A stretch of DNA of 20,272 nucleotides from Methylomonas sp. (GTDB lineage Bacteria > Pseudomonadota > Gammaproteobacteria > Methylococcales > Methylomonadaceae): positions 1 through 20,272 of the forward strand of contig JALSLS010000158.1 of the NCBI GenBank assembly GCA_026988195.1, read 5' to 3'. Both the position numbers and the translations under genes were made by a program. The notes beneath the pieces were generated by a model, which worked only from the letters and a program-made list of their open reading frames with translations, was not told where the DNA came from and did no database searches. Shown here piece by piece: positions 15,548 to 20,272 of the stretch. The first letter of the stretch is position 1; each line of letters starts with the position of its first letter.

Positions 15548-16177
15548 TTAATTTAAATAATTATTGACTATATAATTTTTATAATCTTGTTGTGATCGAC
15601 GAATCACTTCGTGAGCTTCATCTCGCCCATAAACATGGGTAATTTGACAGACACTTTTTTCACCTGGTAAATTTTTATAGGTTAAAAAATAATGCTTTAA
15701 GCGATTAATGTAGGATCTGGGACAATCACTTACATCATTCCACTGCATATAAAATTCATCCCCTTTCAACACTGCAATAATTTTATCATCTGCTTCGTCA
15801 CCGTCAATCATCCGAAAGCCACCAATAGGAATTGCAGGTAAAATAATATTACCATGGCTAACTGTGCGTTCACTGAGTACACAAATATCTAAGGGGTCAC
15901 CATCGCCTTTATTAACCACTGCCCCATCCGCATTATCTCGTGCATACTCGGCCACTCTTTCGTCACAATAAGTTTGTGGAATAAAACCGTAAAGGGTAGG
16001 AATTGTATTAGAGAATTTTTGTGGCCGATCTACTTTTAAATAGCCTGTTTCTTTGTCAATTTCATATTTGACGGTATCGCTGGGGACAATTTCTATAAAT
16101 GCGGTAACAATCTCAGGGGCTTTTTCCCCCGCACTAATGCCATGCCATGGGTGTGCTTTATATTGGATATTCTTCAT
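15548..16177 (-). CDS. ppa: Family I inorganic pyrophosphatase
   Basis: A 209-residue soluble pyrophosphatase that hydrolyses PPi to two phosphates and pulls biosynthetic reactions forward. The family signature GDGDPLDICV lies at 91-100, preceded by VKYEIDKETG (active-site lysine and glutamate) and the YGFIPQTYC segment. It is slightly longer than E. coli Ppa (176), with an N-terminal extension. It sits 30 bp after moaA, and yajD follows after 14 bp. Confidence 0.94.
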   Translation of the reverse strand: MKNIQYKAHPWHGISAGEKAPEIVTAFIEIVPSDTVKYEIDKETGYLKVDRPQKFSNTIPTLYGFIPQTYCDERVAEYARDNADGAVVNKGDGDPLDICVLSERTVSHGNIILPAIPIGGFRMIDGDEADDKIIAVLKGDEFYMQWNDVSDCPRSYINRLKHYFLTYKNLPGEKSVCQITHVYGRDEAHEVIRRSQQDYKNYIVNNYLN

Positions 16178-16207
16178 ACTTTGTTTATTTAGTCCTTTGT
16201 ATAGTGG

Positions 16208-17215
16208 TTAGCCACCAGTAGCACTCATATGCCTTAAAATAATAGGTTGTTCCGTTAGATCAAACTCGTGTTTTTCAGGTTTAATCTTCATCGCTTCAAT
16301 AATAGTTAGTTTCAGCTTTTCCATATCACCAGGGTTGGCTCTGATCACTTTTTTCAAATCAACTGAATGTTCGTTCCCCAAGCAAAGTAATAAGCGCCCT
16401 TCCACTGTCAACCTAACACGGTTACAGGTGCTACAAAAATTGGCACTGTGCGGGGAAATAAACCCAACTCGCGTATTACTTTCTGCCACTTTAAAATAGA
16501 CCGAAGGCCCCCCAGTATTATCTGCGACCGCGTGCAATTCAAATTTTTCTTCTAAATCAGCTTTAATTAAATCACTGGAGTAATACACTTCTGCTCGGTC
16601 ATGGCTACTGACCACACCCAATGGCATTTCTTCAATAAAACTAATATCAATCCCCTGATCAACAGCAAATTGTACTAGATCTATTGTTTCTAAATGATTA
16701 CGGTTTTTTAAAATAACCGCATTAATTTTGATTTTTTCAAACCCTGCTTTTGTTGCGGCTTTAATCCCTTTTAATACTTGGGATAAATCTCCTGTTCGGG
16801 TGATTTGTTTAAATTTATCCGCATCCAAGGTATCTAAACTAATATTGATTCGTTTCACACCCGCTTGCTTGATTGGCTCTGCCATGTCTTCTAACTTTGA
16901 GGCATTGGTTGAAAGCACTAATTCATTAAGTGACTCAATTTGACCCAAGCGTTCCAATAAGCCTAAAACACCGCGACGAACTAAAGGTTCCCCGCCCGTT
17001 ATGCGTATTTTTATAACGCCAAGCTCTGCAAATGCTTGAGCAATAAACTCAATTTCTTCTAACGTTAAAATTTGTGCGCGCGGCAGGAATGTCATTTCTT
17101 CCGACATACAATACATGCAGCGAAAATCACAACGGTCAGTGATTGATATTCTCAGATAATCAACTGTTCTACCAAAACGATCAACTAACTGGGGTGTTTC
17201 TGGGAAATTGCTCAT
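16208..17215 (-). CDS. moaA: GTP 3',8-cyclase, molybdenum cofactor biosynthesis
   Basis: A radical-SAM enzyme that, with MoaC, makes cyclic pyranopterin phosphate from GTP. The 335-residue protein has the N-terminal cluster motif C29-xxx-C33-xx-C36, the SAM-binding TGGEP (73-77), the second cluster C261-xx-C264-x13-C278 that binds GTP, and the C-terminal Gly-Gly needed for activity. All are intact. It is the first gene of a moaA-ppa-yajD unit and diverges from the ABC transporter operon. No moaC or other mo-genes are adjacent. Confidence 0.96.
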   Translation of the reverse strand: MSNFPETPQLVDRFGRTVDYLRISITDRCDFRCMYCMSEEMTFLPRAQILTLEEIEFIAQAFAELGVIKIRITGGEPLVRRGVLGLLERLGQIESLNELVLSTNASKLEDMAEPIKQAGVKRINISLDTLDADKFKQITRTGDLSQVLKGIKAATKAGFEKIKINAVILKNRNHLETIDLVQFAVDQGIDISFIEEMPLGVVSSHDRAEVYYSSDLIKADLEEKFELHAVADNTGGPSVYFKVAESNTRVGFISPHSANFCSTCNRVRLTVEGRLLLCLGNEHSVDLKKVIRANPGDMEKLKLTIIEAMKIKPEKHEFDLTEQPIILRHMSATGG

Positions 17216-17256
17216 AAAAACTATTTAAAACCAAACTATTTCAATGATTTTACCAT

Positions 17257-17275
17257 CAATTTGATAATCATTCTC
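17257..17275 (+). promoter_or_regulatory. Possible Fur box in the moaA/ABC transporter divergent region
   Basis: CAATTTGATAATCATTCTC matches the 19-bp E. coli Fur consensus at 14 of 19 positions, with 12 of 13 in the right part. It overlaps a possible -35 TTGATA. The region is AT-rich, so a chance match is possible; an imperfect AATGATT/AATCATT inverted repeat (17243-17249, 17266-17272) is also present. Confidence 0.3.
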
Positions 17276-17338
17276 GCATCTAGTCAAAGGTAAAGCTAAA
17301 ATAGGCTTATTTAGTGTATTTCTAATAAAACGATTCAA

Positions 17339-18316
17339 ATGAAATTTAGACTTTTTCTGCTTAGCTTTGCCTTATTATTTCCACCCCTTAGTTTTTCTAT
17401 TGAAAAGCCTACTTTACGTATTGCGGTATTAGCCTTTGGTACTGTTAATTGGGAATTATCTACCTTAAAGAGCCAGCAACTACTCGCTAGTGCTGATTTT
17501 AAACTTGAGATTACCCCAGTTGCCAACCCTCAGGCGGGGAAAATTGCTTTGCAATATGGCTCTGTAGATATGATTGTTTCTGACTGGATATGGGTGTCTC
17601 GTCAACGTTCATCGGGTTCTGATTTTACTTTTTATCCCTACTCCAACACCTCTGGCGCATTAATAGTGCCTAATAACTCCAGCATTCACTCCATCGCTGA
17701 TTTAGCCGATAAGAAATTAGGTATAGCAGGAGGTGAGTTAGATAAAAACTGGTTATTACTACAAACCTTGGCACAACAACAATTTCAATTGGCATTAAAC
17801 TCAAGGGTAGAAAAAGTATATGGTGCTCCTCCTTTATTAAATCAACAACTATTACAGAACCGAGTAGATGCGGTTATTAATTACTGGCATTTTGCAGCCA
17901 GGCTAGAGGCTAAAGGTTATAAACAACTGATTAATGGTAAACAAATTTTACAGCAATTGGGGATCACGGCTGAGGTGCCTACTTTGGGTTATGTCTTTAA
18001 TCGTGAATGGGGGAATAAAAATCCAATGCTTATTAAGCAGTTTCTAGCAGCCACTCAACAGGCTAAAAATCAACTATGTGAATCAGATAAGGTCTGGCAA
18101 TCGGTTATTCCGCTTACAAAAGCTAAAGACAGTACAACACAAAATAAATTACGTGAGCGCTATTGTGCTGGTCGTATTAAACATTGGGGAAAGGCTGAGC
18201 AACAAGGTGCTGAAAAAATCTATCAATTATTACGCAAACTTAGTCATAACAAATTAACAGGTCAAGCTAAAAATATACAACCGGGAACTTTCTGGAACAT
18301 TCAACCTCAGTCATAG
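17339..18316 (+). CDS. ABC transporter substrate-binding protein, NitT/TauT-like
   Basis: A 325-residue periplasmic binding protein with a signal peptide (about residues 1-20). It has the features of the SsuA/TauA/NMT1-like group: an opening beta strand LRIAVLAFGTVNWEL, a phrase VDMIVSDWIWVSRQR, a ligand-region IVPNNSSIHSIADLADKKLG, and YGAPPLLNQQLLQNRVDAVINYW. These typically bind small anions or amines such as nitrate, sulfonates or thiamine precursors; the substrate here cannot be told. The first gene of a three-gene operon; the permease starts one base after its stop. Shine-Dalgarno sequence is weak. A methylotrophy-linked role is conceivable but has no direct support in this window. Confidence 0.8.
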   Translation: MKFRLFLLSFALLFPPLSFSIEKPTLRIAVLAFGTVNWELSTLKSQQLLASADFKLEITPVANPQAGKIALQYGSVDMIVSDWIWVSRQRSSGSDFTFYPYSNTSGALIVPNNSSIHSIADLADKKLGIAGGELDKNWLLLQTLAQQQFQLALNSRVEKVYGAPPLLNQQLLQNRVDAVINYWHFAARLEAKGYKQLINGKQILQQLGITAEVPTLGYVFNREWGNKNPMLIKQFLAATQQAKNQLCESDKVWQSVIPLTKAKDSTTQNKLRERYCAGRIKHWGKAEQQGAEKIYQLLRKLSHNKLTGQAKNIQPGTFWNIQPQS

Positions 18317-18317
18317 C

Positions 18318-19064
18318 ATGAATTTAGCTAACAAAGCCCTGCCAACCCTATCATTTTTATTATTAATTACCATTTGGCATGGCTTAGCCTTGTATATTAA
18401 TGACCCTAGCTTGCCTTTACCTAGCGTCGTGTTGCATGTTTTGTGGCAAGAAATTATATCGGGTCAACTTCCTCATCATTTAGGACTCACCCTATTTCGC
18501 CTTATTATCAGTTTTTCGATAGCTATGTTTTTAGGCTGTGCTATCGGTATTGCATTGGGTAGAAATAAAACATTAGATGTTTTTTTTGATAACTGGTTAG
18601 TGATTTTCTTAAATATCCCCGCACTAGTGACTATTATTTTATGCTATGTCTGGTTTGGTTTAAGTGAATCAGCTGCAATTTTAGCCGTGGTTATTAATAA
18701 ATTACCCAATGTTATTGTCACTATTAGAGAAGGCGCTAAAGCATTGGATAGAGACCTTTTAGAAATGGCTCGTTGCTACCAATTTGGCAAAAGGAAAACC
18801 TTTTTACATGTAATCTGGCCCCAATTACACCCTTTTGTGATGGCGGCAACACGTTCTGGGTTAGCTTTAATATGGAAGATCATTCTGGTTGTTGAGCTAC
18901 TTGGGCGTAGTGATGGCATGGGTTATCAAATCCATTTATTTTTTCAATTATTTGATGTGGCAAGTATTTTGGCTTATACCATCGCCTTTATTACGGTGAT
19001 TCAGTCCATTGAACTGTTTATATTAAAGCCATTAGATAAAAAAGCCCTGCGGTGGAAACGATGA
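18318..19064 (+). CDS. ABC transporter permease, NitT/TauT-like
   Basis: A 248-residue inner-membrane permease with about six hydrophobic segments. The cytoplasmic EAA-type loop that docks on the ATPase is seen as EGAKALDRDLLEMARCYQFG followed by a proline-containing stretch (about residues 138-165), as in SsuC/TauC. It overlaps the ATPase start (ATGA), giving translational coupling. Confidence 0.9.
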   Translation: MNLANKALPTLSFLLLITIWHGLALYINDPSLPLPSVVLHVLWQEIISGQLPHHLGLTLFRLIISFSIAMFLGCAIGIALGRNKTLDVFFDNWLVIFLNIPALVTIILCYVWFGLSESAAILAVVINKLPNVIVTIREGAKALDRDLLEMARCYQFGKRKTFLHVIWPQLHPFVMAATRSGLALIWKIILVVELLGRSDGMGYQIHLFFQLFDVASILAYTIAFITVIQSIELFILKPLDKKALRWKR

Positions 19065-19795
19065 GTGATATTCATATCGATATCCAAAACAAAACTTATA
19101 CCACGGCTGATTCTGTTCAGCATACTGCTATAGCAAATTTAAAGCTGACGTTACCTGAAAATAATTTTGTCTGTTTAGTCGGGCCATCAGGCTGTGGAAA
19201 AACCACGTTATTGAATATAATTGCTAGCCTAGATACACAATATAAAGGTGAAATAACTTTTGGTCAGCAACATAAAAAACCAAAGATTGGTTATATCTTT
19301 CAAAACCCCAGGCTACTTCCTTGGCGAACGGTTAGGGAAAATATTGAATTAGCATTAACTTATGCCTCAGCTGCTATTATTGATTCTTTACTAGAAACCA
19401 TGCAGCTAACACATATTCAGCATAAATATCCTGAACATCTTTCCCTAGGCATGAGCCGCCGAATAGCGATTATTCGCGCCTTTGCAATTAATCCCGATAT
19501 TTTATTAATGGATGAACCTTTTGTGTCTTTAGATGCACCCACGGCTCGCCAAGTTAGAGGTTTATTAATAGACCTCTGGCAACAACGTCCACATACCATC
19601 TTATTTGTGACCCATGACCTTAGAGAGGCTATTGCTTTAGCCGATCAATTAGTTTTTCTTTCAGCCGCCCCTATGTCTGTCGTAAGCAAAGTTAAGGTCA
19701 CTATTCCTAGAGCGGATCGTAATAATGAAGAAAAAATTGAAAACTTCCGACAACAGCTCTTTACTCATTATCCAGATATAATAAGCCTGCTTTAA
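19061..19795 (+). CDS. ABC transporter ATP-binding protein, NitT/TauT-like
   Basis: Starting at ATG 19061 (overlapping the permease TGA) the protein has 244 residues. It carries Walker A GPSGCGKTT (41-49), a Q-loop at Q81 in IFQNPRLLPWRT, Walker B ILLMDEPF (147-154) and the H-loop FVTHD (H185). The signature is LSLGMSRR (127-134) instead of LSGGMRQR, a departure at several positions although the central glycine remains. A GTG at 19052 is in frame, but the ATGA overlap is the usual coupling arrangement. It should energise the two preceding products. Confidence 0.93.
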   Translation: MSDIHIDIQNKTYTTADSVQHTAIANLKLTLPENNFVCLVGPSGCGKTTLLNIIASLDTQYKGEITFGQQHKKPKIGYIFQNPRLLPWRTVRENIELALTYASAAIIDSLLETMQLTHIQHKYPEHLSLGMSRRIAIIRAFAINPDILLMDEPFVSLDAPTARQVRGLLIDLWQQRPHTILFVTHDLREAIALADQLVFLSAAPMSVVSKVKVTIPRADRNNEEKIENFRQQLFTHYPDIISLL

Positions 19796-19814
19796 ACCTG
19801 GAAATTGGGCTTTG

Positions 19815-19944
19815 CATCACTGCCATTAAGTTAAGACAATGATTACTGTAGGATGTGCTGACGATAGGAAGCGCATCTTTCGGTATGACCCGCTTCCTAT
19901 CGTCAGCACATCCTATGCTTCCACTTAACTTAACCGCCTTGACG
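19815..19944. repeat. MITE-like element, copy 2, with long central palindrome
   Basis: Outer arms: CATCACTGCCATTAAGTTAA (19815-19834) is inverted at 19925-19944 with 15 of 20 matches. Inside, 19849-19873 and 19891-19915 are perfect 25-base inverted copies around a 17-base loop. The outer arm and one inner arm recur at 138-243. It lies after the ABC operon and may serve as its 3' hairpin; no T run follows. Confidence 0.75.
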
Positions 19945-19991
19945 CAGTAGCGAAAAACGACAGGGACTTACACATTAAACCCTGTAAAAAA

Positions 19992-20022
19992 GTAGGGTGG
20001 GCAATCTTTCTGCCCACCCTAC
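19992..20022. repeat. GTAGGGTGGGCA-type short palindrome
   Basis: GTAGGGTGGGCA (19992-20003) is inverted exactly at 20011-20022 around a 7-base loop, followed by ACGAGTTATT, the same flank as the copy at 9150-9220. It lies 45 bp before the DUF962-like gene. Confidence 0.8.
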
Positions 20023-20067
20023 GAGTTATTAACGATCCTTCCTAAAATAATAGTAGTTATAAAACAT

Positions 20068-20272
20068 ATGAAAAAGGAATATAAAACATTTACTGAGTTC
20101 TACCCATTCTATCTTAGTCAGCATACCAATCTTATTTGCCGTCGACTTCATTTTATTGGCTCATCTTTAGTGCTTGCCAATTTGTTTTATGCTGTTTTTA
20201 CCGGTAACTGGCTACTATTGTTACTTTTGCCGGTGATAGGATATGGCTTTGCTTGGACGGGCCATTATTTCT
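20068..20272 (+). CDS. DUF962/Mpo1-like membrane protein, N-terminal part
   Basis: The frame from ATG 20068 runs off the window end after 68 codons. It begins MKKEYKTFTEFYPFYLSQH, followed by NLICRRLHFIGSSL and then hydrophobic stretches ending GYGFAWTGHYF. The phrases F-x-x-F-Y-P-x-Y-L-x-x-H, R-R-L-H-F-I-G and A-W-x-G-H-Y-F are characteristic of DUF962 (YGL010W/Mpo1-like) proteins; yeast Mpo1 is an alpha-oxidation dioxygenase, with histidines probably binding iron. The bacterial role is unknown. Partial, cut by the right edge. Confidence 0.85.
   Translation, partial: MKKEYKTFTEFYPFYLSQHTNLICRRLHFIGSSLVLANLFYAVFTGNWLLLLLLPVIGYGFAWTGHYF

Noticed and set aside
17216..17338. Molybdenum cofactor riboswitch upstream of moaA
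   Set aside because: The gap is only 123 bp, AT-rich and shared with a divergent promoter; I see no structured leader.

Overview
The window looks like an AT-rich gammaproteobacterial chromosome. A Methylococcales-like (methanotroph) background is my best guess, from the style of the housekeeping proteins and the abundance of short palindromic intergenic repeats; no marker gene here proves it. There is no rRNA, tRNA, CRISPR array or intact transposase.

Left edge (1-1842): the C-terminal tail of an AIM24/TIGR00266-type protein, a small MITE-like element, a predicted nucleotidyltransferase (PF10127 type), and a RelB/DinJ-YafQ type II toxin-antitoxin pair with overlapping genes.

Defence block (1843-11683, all minus strand; transcription order right to left): hsdR, hsdM, a 100-codon repeat-derived ORF, hsdS, then a 978-residue double P-loop NTPase and an HNH nuclease. 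HsdR/M/S match the EcoAI-like (type IB) type I restriction-modification family in length and motifs. The last two genes resemble the PtuA/PtuB pair of Septu, but the ATPase carries an extra N-terminal GTPase-like domain of about 550 residues. I consider this the best candidate in the window for an undescribed defence system. The gap from hsdS to the NTPase gene is only 41 bp, so the block may be one operon.

Housekeeping block (11920-17215, minus strand): moaA, ppa and yajD (tightly packed), tag, a HugZ-like flavin/heme-fold protein, a rhodanese lipoprotein and dacB. The spaces between yajD, tag, hugZ-like, rhodanese and dacB are filled with long palindromes of at least two families. Two of these palindromes supply the stop codon of the neighbouring gene, and two are interrupted by what look like related small hairpin insertions.

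Right edge (17339-20272, plus strand): a complete NitT/TauT-like ABC transporter operon (binding protein, permease, ATPase) diverging from moaA, with a possible Fur box in the shared intergenic region; a second copy of the MITE-like element; a short palindrome of the same family as one between hsdR and hsdM; and the start of a DUF962/Mpo1-like membrane protein cut by the window end. No gene-free stretch exceeds about 280 bp, and most intergenic space is occupied by the repeats listed.
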